Assembly: GCA_963811825.1 (NCBI GenBank) | Contig: CAWESS010000036.1 | Span: forward strand, 490,833-554,832 | DNA length: 64,000 nucleotides | Origin: Fodinibacter sp963811825 | GTDB taxonomy: Bacteria; Actinomycetota; Actinomycetes; Actinomycetales; Dermatophilaceae | Direction: 5' to 3' | In this document: piece after piece, positions 57,245 to 64,000 of the stretch | Layout of the letters: each line of letters opens with the position of its first letter | How positions within the stretch are numbered: the first letter of the stretch is position 1 | The notes under the pieces: generated by a model | Database searches by the model: none | Told to the model about the DNA's origin: nothing | Seen by the model: only the letters and a program-made list of their open reading frames with translations | Program-made: the position numbers and the translations under genes

Positions 57245-58354
57245 TCACCCGGTGACGGACGAGCGAAGGAACTGCAGCAGACCCGGCACGCCTCCGCCAG
57301 AAAAGGCAGCGCGCTGACGCTGTGCTCCGCCACCCGAGTCGAGCACGAGCTGCACCCCGGAGAGCGTGGAGTCACGTTCGGCCGGTGGCACGCTCGCGCA
57401 CGCGGCCTCGGCGACCTCGAGGACCAGCTCGGCCGCCGGCCGCAGCCTGGGGCGGCCCCGGACCGGCGTGAGGTCGAGCAGGGCGTCGCCCAGGCCGAGG
57501 TGGGCGGCCTGCCATGCCGCGGCCCGCACGGCCTCGGGCGCCGGACGGGGCACAGGCAGCGCGAGCGACCCCTCGCTCAGGGCTTGGGAGACGAGCGCAC
57601 GGGCCAGACTTGCGCAGCGGACGGCGGTCGCTGCGTCCAGAGCCACGTCGGTGACTCGGATCTCCACCGTCGGGTACCGCTCCGACACGCGGGCGTGCCA
57701 ATAGAGCATCGCCCGGTCCATGATGACGCCGCTGTGCAGAAGCGTCTCCACGCGGCCGTCGTAGTCTTCCGTCCCACGAAACAAGGGCGACGGGCCCTCG
57801 ACCGGCCACCGTTGCGCGTGCACCGATCGCCAGCTGGCGAAGCCGCTGTCCCGGCCTCGCCAGAAGGGCGAGTTCGCAGTGAGGGCGAGCAGGATGTGCA
57901 GGCGCGGGCGGAGGCGGTTCAACACGTCGACGCCGGCCGCGCGGTTGGGCACGGCCACGTGCACGTGCATGCCGTTGAGGAGCTGCTCGTTGAGCAGTGC
58001 CGGGACGGCGTCGTGCATGGCGAGGTAACGGTCCGAGGCCGTCACCGAGGCGTGCGGCTCACCCAGTGGCGCGGCACCCACCGGCGACAGGACCGCGCCT
58101 TGTGCGTCGGCAGCGGCCGCGAGGCGGAGCCGGGCGGACCTCAGGTGCGCCTCCAGCTCGTTCGCGGTCAGGCAGATCGGGCTGGCGCTCTCGACCTGGC
58201 ATCGCAGCACTTCCTGGGTCAGTGACGACTGCGGGCGAGGCGGCCCAGCATGCTCTGCCCGCTCGAGCACGGCATCGGCGACCCACATCGGCAGGCCGCT
58301 CTCGCGGTCGAGGAGGAGGAACTCCTCCTCGACTCCGAAGGTGGGAAGCGTCAT
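57245..58354 (-). CDS. Carboxylate-amine ligase, YbdK/GCS2 type
   Basis: A 369-residue glutamate-cysteine ligase family 2 protein: TLPTFGVEEEFLLLDRESGL at the start (Mg-binding Glu cluster), SASPICLTANELEAHLRSAR, MHVHVAVPNRAAGVDVLNRL near 134 and YPTVEIRVTDVALD near 235. The family activates a carboxylate as an acyl phosphate and joins an amine; true Glu-Cys activity is weak in YbdK. Start ATG is at 58352-58354; a GTG-started extension exists. It faces the ATP-grasp gene across a 52-base gap, so GCS2, ATP-grasp and QEGLA genes form one locus on two strands. Confidence 0.88.
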   Translation of the reverse strand: MTLPTFGVEEEFLLLDRESGLPMWVADAVLERAEHAGPPRPQSSLTQEVLRCQVESASPICLTANELEAHLRSARLRLAAAADAQGAVLSPVGAAPLGEPHASVTASDRYLAMHDAVPALLNEQLLNGMHVHVAVPNRAAGVDVLNRLRPRLHILLALTANSPFWRGRDSGFASWRSVHAQRWPVEGPSPLFRGTEDYDGRVETLLHSGVIMDRAMLYWHARVSERYPTVEIRVTDVALDAATAVRCASLARALVSQALSEGSLALPVPRPAPEAVRAAAWQAAHLGLGDALLDLTPVRGRPRLRPAAELVLEVAEAACASVPPAERDSTLSGVQLVLDSGGGAQRQRAAFSGGGVPGLLQFLRSSVTG

Positions 58355-58627
58355 GGCTGGCACCGGCGCCACGGCGGCCGCCCGAATCGAGACGACAACG
58401 GCTCACAGCGGAACGCCACTGGAAAACCTCCTGCTCGCCTGGGGCGGAAGACCGAACGGTGTCAACGCGCGCGACTCCGCGTCAGGAGACCAGTCTCGCG
58501 CGCGGTCAGTCATGGTGCGAGCGGACCGGCCATGTGGAGGACGAAACCGGGCACCCCGCACCCCGCGAACACGTCCTCGCCCGCATCGCCCTGGTCCCGC
58601 CGAGGTGCTCCTGCCATAGTTCGATGC

Positions 58628-59270
58628 ATGCCGAGGCTCCCGGTCCCTGACGTCCTACTCCGCACGCTCAGTCGCCAGCTCGGCGCGCCATCCGGTCCGC
58701 TCGGCTCAGTTGTCGCACGGATGCTCAACAAGGGAAACGGGCCAGCGATCGCCGCCGCCGTCCGGGCACTCGACCTGACCGGGGTCCGAGGAGGTCGCGG
58801 ACATCGGCTTCGGCGGCGGCCTGGGGCTCGACCTGTTGCTCGAGCAAACCCGTGACGGCGGGCGGGTCCACGGCGTCGACCCATCGCAGGACATGGTGAA
58901 GCGGGCCCGCAAGGCGCACCGCGCGCAGGTAGCGGCCGGGCGCCTGGCACTGCACGAGGCAGGGATGGAGTCGCTGCCCATCGGCGATGGCGCCCTGGAC
59001 GGCTGGATCAGCCTCAACACCATCTACTTCGTCGAGGACCTGCCACCCGCCTTTGCCGAGCTCCGCCGAGTGCTTGCACCCTCAGGCAGAGGAGTCCTGG
59101 GGCTCGCCGACCCGGAATGGATGGCACAGCAGGCGTTCACCAAGCACACCTTCACGGTGCGGCCCGTGACCGACGTCGTGGCTGCACTCGCGGCCGCCGG
59201 CCTCTCGGTCGAACAACGCACCATGCCCGGCTCTGCCCCCTTCCGGCTCCTGGTTTGCCGCCGCGCCTGA
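58628..59270 (+). CDS. Class I SAM methyltransferase, frame interrupted
   Basis: About 214 residues. N-terminal helices (PDVLLRTLSRQLGAPSGPLG), then motif I EEVADIGFGGGLGLDLLLEQ, GGRVHGVDPSQDMVKRAR, LPIGDGALDGWISLNTIYFV and LRRVLAPSGRGVLGLADPEW, as in ubiquinone/menaquinone-methyltransferase-like (Methyltransf_11) proteins. The frame changes at about 58786-58787 in GGGGTCCGAGG: removing one C joins LDLTGV to EEVADIG. CATAGT (58615-58620) ends seven bases before the ATG. It is adjacent to the GCS2 gene but on the other strand; the 273-base gap between them contains only a loose hairpin (about 58469-58504). Confidence 0.82.
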
Positions 59271-59346
59271 CCAGGTCCGGAACCGGGAACGAGGGGTCAA
59301 CCCCTGGCCGCATCCCTTCTCTTCCGCCGCGGTCCTGGCGCCTCTG

Positions 59347-62100
59347 CTACTGAAGAGCGCGCGCTGCCTGTGCGGCTCGGTTGCGGCGCACCAGGACTCG
59401 CAACTCTGATGCGAGCAGCACGGGCAGCGATGCCCCGATGCAGATGAGCCACTGCTCGGTGTCGAGGGCCACGGTGCCGAGGAACGCCTGGAGCGGACCG
59501 AACACGGTCGTGAGGACCAGGATGAGGAGGGACAGGGCCGTCGACCGGACGAAGGTCTTGTCCGACAGGACGTCGAGCGAGAAGACCGTTCGGGCCTCGT
59601 CCCTGGTGGACATCGAGAACAGCAGGCTGGCGAGGGAGAAGGTCACGACCCCCATGGTCAGGGCCACGGTGCGGTCGAACGCGCTCTCGGCCCAGGTGAT
59701 GACCCCGAGGGTGGCGATACCCATGATGAGGCCGACCACGACCAGCCAGGCCATCTGCGGGCGCGGCAGGATCGGCTCTTCGGGGTCGCGGGGGCGCCGG
59801 TCCATCAGGCCCGCGGCAGGTCGCCCGTAGCCGAGCCCGACGGCTTGGAACAGCATCGTCGTGAAGTTGATCCACAGGGTCTGCAGGGGGAGGAACGGGA
59901 CGCCACCGGCGATGTTGAAGACCGCCGCACCGAGGAACGAGACGATGAAGCCGAACAGGCAGCCCATCTGGAAGCGGATGTACTTGACGAGGTTGTCGTA
60001 CAGTCCGCGCCCCAGCTCGACCGCCTTGACGATCGTCGAGAAGTTGTCGTCGGTCAGTACCATCACGGCGGCGTCCTTGGCCACCTCGGTACCGGTGATG
60101 CCCATCGCGATTCCGATGTCCGCGCTCTTCAGTGCGGGGGCGTCGTTCACGCCGTCACCGGTCATCGCGACGATGTGGCCCCGCCGCTTGAGCAGCTCGA
60201 CCAGACGGACCTTGTCCTGCGGCGTGACGCGGGCGATGACCCCCACGTCGTCGATCCGCGAGAGCGCCGCGTCGTCGTCCATCGCCGCGAACTCCGCGCC
60301 GGTCATGACCGTGCCCCGGATGCCGATCTTTCGCGCGATCGCCCCCGCCGTGACGGCGTGGTCTCCGGTGATCATCCGGACCCGGATGCCGGCGGCCTCC
60401 GCCGTGGCGATCGACGCCTTGGCGGAAGGCCGCGGGGGGTCGACGATCCCCACCAGGGACATCAGCTCGAGACCGTCCGCCACGACCGCCAACAGGTCAC
60501 CGTCGGCGTCGAAGGTCGTCGGGTCGAGGTCCTTGCGCGCGGTGGCGAGCACCCGCAGTCCCTCAGCGCCCAGGCGCGTGTTCTCGGCGAGGTACCGGTC
60601 CCTGAACGTGCCGTCGGCCGGTACGGCCCCGGCGTCAGCATCGTGGACCGTCCCCGCGCGGGCAAGGAGCTCGTCCGGTGCTCCCTTGACGAAACACCGG
60701 ATCACCTCGGCACCGGAGTCGTCGGTCATCCGGTGGAAGGTGGCCATCAGCTTGTAGGCGGCGTCGAAGGGCAGCTCGGCCACTCGGGGGTAGGCGAGGC
60801 GGGTCGACACCGCGTCGACGCCGCCCTTGGCGGCGAGGGCGACGAGGGCGCCCTCGGTGGGGTCGCCGATCAGTGCTCCCTGGTCCATGACGGCGTCGGA
60901 CGCCAGCACCATCGGCAGCAGGAAGGGGTCGAGCGGGATCTCTCCCTGGCCGCCGACGTGGGTGATCTGGCCCTGGCTGGAGTAGCCGGTGCCCTCGATG
61001 GTGTAGCGGCGACCGACGACGACCATCTCCACGGCCGTCATCTCGTTGAGCGTCAGCGTGCCGGTCTTGTCGGAGTTGATGGCCGAGGTGGAGCCGAGCG
61101 TCTCGGTCGACTGGAGCCGTTTCATGATCGCGCCGACCTTCGCCAGCGACTGTGTGCCGGAGGCGAGGATCGTGGTCACCACGGCCGGCATGTTCTCCGG
61201 CAGGGCACCGATGGCGAAGGCCACGGCGGCGTGGAAGATCGCCGTGAACGTCTCACCGCGGGCCAGGTTGATCACGACCGAGACCAGCAGTGCCAGGCCT
61301 GCGATCAGGAAGATCTGGCGGGTGAGGGTGTCCAGCTGCCGGGTCAGCGGGGTCTTGGTCTCCTCCTCGGCCTGGAGCATGCCCGAGATGTTGCCCACCT
61401 CCGTGGCCATCCCGGTGGCGACGACGACGAACTCCCCGGAGCCGCGCGTCACGTTGGTGTTCATGTAGACCATGTCGCTGCGGTCGCCGAGCGGGGTGTC
61501 CCCCTGTGCCACCGCTGCGGTGCCCTTCGACACCGGCAGGCTCTCCCCGGTCAGGGCGGACTCGGCCACCTCGAGCGTCGCGGCCCGCAGCAGCCGGCCG
61601 TCGGCCGGGACGATGTCGCCGGCCTCGATCGCGACGATGTCCCCGGGGACCAGCTGTTCGGCCGGCAGCTCCGCGAGGGCGCCGTCCCGCCTGACCCGCG
61701 CCGTGACGATCATCATCTTCTGCAACGCGGCCACCGCTGCCTCTGCCTTGCCCTCCTGGCGCAGACCCAGCACGGCGTTGAACACGGTCAGCAGCAGCAA
61801 CAGGATGCCGGTGCCGATCTCCTTGAGCGGATACAGGCTCCCGATCCCGGCGACGAGCAGCACGAGCTGCATCGGGTCCGCGTACTGACGCAGGAACGCG
61901 TGCAGGCGCGACTCCGACTCCGCCGCGGTGAAGCGGTTCAGCCCGAAGCGCTGCACGCGCGCCTGCGCCTCAGCCGTTGACAGGCCCTGGGTCGCCTCGA
62001 CGTCCGAACGCTGCAACACCTCATCCGCGGACAGGGTGTGCCAGTCGGCACGCTCGGGCGCGGTGGCCGGGGAGGACGCTGGCTGGGTCGGTGGAGTCAC
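59347..62100 (-). CDS. Cation-transporting P-type ATPase (P2-like)
   Basis: A 917-residue P-type ATPase with cation-ATPase N domain (ADWHTLSADEVLQRSDVE), actuator TGES (ALTGESLPVSKGT near 185), M4 LPENMPAVVTTILASGT near 300, phosphorylation motif DKTGTLTLNE near 345, ATP-binding KGAPDELLARAG, hinge GDGVNDAPALKSADIGIAMG near 640 and C-terminal helices M5-M10. M4 has PENMP where Ca2+ pumps have PEGLP. It belongs with CtpF/PacL-like or H+-type P2/P3 pumps; the ion is not settled. GTG start at 62100. Divergent from phosphoketolase, with a 214-base gap holding both promoters. Confidence 0.9.
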   Translation of the reverse strand: MTPPTQPASSPATAPERADWHTLSADEVLQRSDVEATQGLSTAEAQARVQRFGLNRFTAAESESRLHAFLRQYADPMQLVLLVAGIGSLYPLKEIGTGILLLLLTVFNAVLGLRQEGKAEAAVAALQKMMIVTARVRRDGALAELPAEQLVPGDIVAIEAGDIVPADGRLLRAATLEVAESALTGESLPVSKGTAAVAQGDTPLGDRSDMVYMNTNVTRGSGEFVVVATGMATEVGNISGMLQAEEETKTPLTRQLDTLTRQIFLIAGLALLVSVVINLARGETFTAIFHAAVAFAIGALPENMPAVVTTILASGTQSLAKVGAIMKRLQSTETLGSTSAINSDKTGTLTLNEMTAVEMVVVGRRYTIEGTGYSSQGQITHVGGQGEIPLDPFLLPMVLASDAVMDQGALIGDPTEGALVALAAKGGVDAVSTRLAYPRVAELPFDAAYKLMATFHRMTDDSGAEVIRCFVKGAPDELLARAGTVHDADAGAVPADGTFRDRYLAENTRLGAEGLRVLATARKDLDPTTFDADGDLLAVVADGLELMSLVGIVDPPRPSAKASIATAEAAGIRVRMITGDHAVTAGAIARKIGIRGTVMTGAEFAAMDDDAALSRIDDVGVIARVTPQDKVRLVELLKRRGHIVAMTGDGVNDAPALKSADIGIAMGITGTEVAKDAAVMVLTDDNFSTIVKAVELGRGLYDNLVKYIRFQMGCLFGFIVSFLGAAVFNIAGGVPFLPLQTLWINFTTMLFQAVGLGYGRPAAGLMDRRPRDPEEPILPRPQMAWLVVVGLIMGIATLGVITWAESAFDRTVALTMGVVTFSLASLLFSMSTRDEARTVFSLDVLSDKTFVRSTALSLLILVLTTVFGPLQAFLGTVALDTEQWLICIGASLPVLLASELRVLVRRNRAAQAARALQ

Positions 62101-62314
62101 GGTGCCCCTCAGGACGAAATGTGGCGACGAAAGGTACGTGGCCCATCATTGCCCATAACCTCGGCTGTCGCCGGACCCGGACCCGGCACCGGCGTGAACC
62201 GGCGTCTCCATCGAGGGTCGGTTCGGCTCGCGGACCGCAACGCACGGCGGCTGGGGCTGCCGACAGCCACAGGGGTTGCCCGGCGCACCGTGGCGCGGTT
62301 GGCTGGGACCATGA

Positions 62315-64000
62315 GTGAGAGAGACGTGGACCCGACCTACCCGACTGACCGCCCTCGACCTCGACCTGCGCTGGTGGGCCGCAGCGAACTACCTCACCAT
62401 CGGGCAGATCTACCTTCAGGACAACGCCCTCCTGCGCGAAGCGCTCGTGGTCGACCACGTCAAGCCCCGGCTGCTGGGCCACTGGGGCACCAGTCCTGGG
62501 CTGTCGATGCTCTACGCCTTGCTCAACCGAGTCATCCGCGAGCGCGGGGGTGACTGGCTCTACGTCACGGGGCCGGGGCACGGAGGGCCGGCTCTCGTCG
62601 CGGCAGCGTGGCTCGAGGGCACCTACAGCGAGGTCTACCCCCACGTCAGCGCCGACGCCGGTGGCATCCGCACCCTGTTCCGCCAGTTCTCCTCGCCGGG
62701 CGGGGTGCCGAGCCACGTCAGCGTGCAGACGCCGGGAAGCATCCACGAGGGCGGCGAGCTGGGCTACGCGCTCGCCCATGCCGCCGGAGCGGCGTTCGAC
62801 CACCCCGACCTCGTCGTCGCGTGCGTGGTCGGTGACGGCGAGGCAGAAACAGGGCCGCTGGCCGCCTCGTGGCGGCTGCCCACCTTCCTCAACCCCCGCC
62901 GCGACGGCGCGGTGCTGCCGATCCTGCACCTCAACGGCTACAAGATCGCCGGCCCGACCGTGCTCGGCCGCACGAGCGACGAGGACGTCGAGGCCTACCT
63001 GCGCAGCCAGGGATGGGACCCCGTCACCGTCGCCGGCGACGACCCACGGCAGGTCTTTCCTGCGCTGTTGACAGCCCTGCGAGCCGCCCATGACGCGATC
63101 ACGTCGATCCAGGCTGAGGCGCGCGCCGACGACGGGCCGAGCGCCCCGGTCCGGCACCGGTGGCCGGTCATCGTCCTGCGCACCCCGAAGGGATGGACCG
63201 GCCCCGCCGTCGTCGACGGCATCCAGGTCGAGGGAACGAACCTCAGCCACCAGGTCCCGCTGTCCGGCTTGGCCGAGAACCCCGACCACCTGCGGATGCT
63301 CGAGCAGTGGCTCCTGTCGTACGACCCGGCATCCCTGTTCGACATCGACGGACGCCTCGTACCCGAGCTGCGCGCCCTCGCCCCCGACGGCGACCGTCGG
63401 ATGTCCGCCACTCCCTACGCCAACGGGGGACGGCTGCGCGAGGCCCTGCCCATGCCCGCGCTCGACGGGTACGAGGTCGAGGTGGACACGCCCGGCGTCG
63501 CCACGGTCGAGAACACCCTCACGGCCGGGCAGCTGATGCGCGACCTCTACGCGGCGACCTCGCGTCCGGACGGCGGCGGCAGCTTCCGCCTCTTCTGCCC
63601 GGACGAGACCGCGAGCAACCGGCTCCAGGCTGTCTTCGAGGAGACCGACCGCTGCTTCATGGGGCCGATCCTCGACACCGACACGGGCATCGGACCCGAC
63701 GGCCGGGTCATGGAGGTGCTCAGCGAGCACCTGTGCGAGGGCTGGCTCGAGGGCTACCTGCTCACCGGCCGGCACGGCGTGTTCGCGACCTACGAGGCGT
63801 TCGCCATGGTGTCGGCGTCCATGGCCATCCAGCACGTGAAGTGGCTCCAGCACGCGCAGACCCTCCCGTGGCGGGCATCGGTTTCCTCGCTCAACGTCCT
63901 GCTCACCTCGACGTGCTGGCGCAACGACCACAACGGGTTCTCGCACCAGGGTCCCGGCCTCATCGACAGCCTCATCCCTCTCGCCCCGGACGTCGTTCGG
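62315..64000 (+). CDS. Phosphoketolase (XFP), 5' part; 3' end beyond window
   Basis: 562 codons are open to the window edge. The protein begins (GTG at 62315) VRETWTRPTRLTALDLDLRW and continues WWAAANYLTIGQIYLQDN, VKPRLLGHWGTSPGLSMLYA, VTGPGHGGPALVAAAWLEG, VVGDGEAETGPLAASW (ThDP-binding) and FSHQGPGLIDSLI, all xylulose-5-phosphate/fructose-6-phosphate phosphoketolase motifs. It splits these sugars with phosphate to acetyl phosphate. A competing ATG frame at 62311 (MSERDVDPT) is one base out of register; the GTG gives an unbroken frame, so no frameshift is needed. Family length is about 800, so about 240 residues are missing. Confidence 0.92.
   Translation, partial: MRETWTRPTRLTALDLDLRWWAAANYLTIGQIYLQDNALLREALVVDHVKPRLLGHWGTSPGLSMLYALLNRVIRERGGDWLYVTGPGHGGPALVAAAWLEGTYSEVYPHVSADAGGIRTLFRQFSSPGGVPSHVSVQTPGSIHEGGELGYALAHAAGAAFDHPDLVVACVVGDGEAETGPLAASWRLPTFLNPRRDGAVLPILHLNGYKIAGPTVLGRTSDEDVEAYLRSQGWDPVTVAGDDPRQVFPALLTALRAAHDAITSIQAEARADDGPSAPVRHRWPVIVLRTPKGWTGPAVVDGIQVEGTNLSHQVPLSGLAENPDHLRMLEQWLLSYDPASLFDIDGRLVPELRALAPDGDRRMSATPYANGGRLREALPMPALDGYEVEVDTPGVATVENTLTAGQLMRDLYAATSRPDGGGSFRLFCPDETASNRLQAVFEETDRCFMGPILDTDTGIGPDGRVMEVLSEHLCEGWLEGYLLTGRHGVFATYEAFAMVSASMAIQHVKWLQHAQTLPWRASVSSLNVLLTSTCWRNDHNGFSHQGPGLIDSLIPLAPDVVR

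Noticed and set aside
58469..58504. GC-rich inverted repeat between the GCS2 gene and the methyltransferase considered as a terminator or operator
   Set aside because: The arms match only with a two-base bulge and no partner promoter could be fixed; left as a note in the methyltransferase entry.
59845..61980. A 711-codon plus-strand frame opposite the P-type ATPase
   Set aside because: Shadow of the ATPase coding strand; no motif seen.
62038..62553. Start of phosphoketolase in the MSERDVDPT frame, implying a frameshift at 62344
   Set aside because: A GTG at 62315 gives the phosphoketolase frame directly and remains open to the window end.

Overview
The window is about 70% G+C DNA with dense, overlapping genes, GTG starts and mycothiol and diaminopimelate genes. 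This points to a high-GC actinobacterium. The gene content and the sigE-rseA-htrA-tatB order fit Micrococcales, and Intrasporangiaceae-like genera are my best guess from general knowledge; nothing here proves the genus. I found no rRNA, tRNA, CRISPR array or insertion sequence, and no gene-free stretch above 300 bases.

Layout. 1-2.2 kb: start of a lipoprotein and two CitE-like CoA-ester lyases. 2.2-9.7 kb: MgtE-like sensor, DUF1003, Mrp, TatB, HtrA protease, zinc anti-sigma factor, ECF sigma factor and an O-methyltransferase, the arrangement known around M. tuberculosis sigE. 9.7-17 kb: YdhR-like protein, leucyl aminopeptidase, DUF3117, two membrane glycosyltransferase-like proteins, SRPBCC, a DivIVA-like protein and a LOG-family protein. 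17-24.5 kb: dapE, dapD, gltA, dapC, fdxA, with a remnant of a Cys/Met PLP enzyme. 24.5-31.4 kb: typA, a solute-binding protein, mshB, a flavin reductase-like protein and a VanW protein in one coupled minus-strand run. 31.6-37.7 kb: a complete oligopeptide ABC transporter. 37.7-54.8 kb: housekeeping and accessory enzymes, including MalQ, two PIG-L deacetylases (one is MshB, further left), an MFS-CNB-patatin fusion, tandem USP, CDF exporter and a secreted protein. 55-59.3 kb: an accessory cluster with a QEGLA/DUF1704 metallopeptidase-like protein, an ATP-grasp ligase, a GCS2 carboxylate-amine ligase and a methyltransferase. 59.3-64 kb: a P-type ATPase divergent from a phosphoketolase that runs off the window.

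Three properties run across the window. First, about eleven genes switch reading frame once or twice, mostly at short homopolymers, which suggests indel errors in the sequence rather than real pseudogenes. Second, the octamer GGATGCCG/CGGCATCC recurs about fifty times, roughly ten times expectation, and is nearly absent from 53.5-60.3 kb. Third, many genes have a TANNNT-like -10 box six or seven bases before the start codon, the signature of leaderless transcription.

The best candidates for something little described are the DUF1704 / ATP-grasp / GCS2 cluster and the three-domain MFS-CNB-patatin protein.
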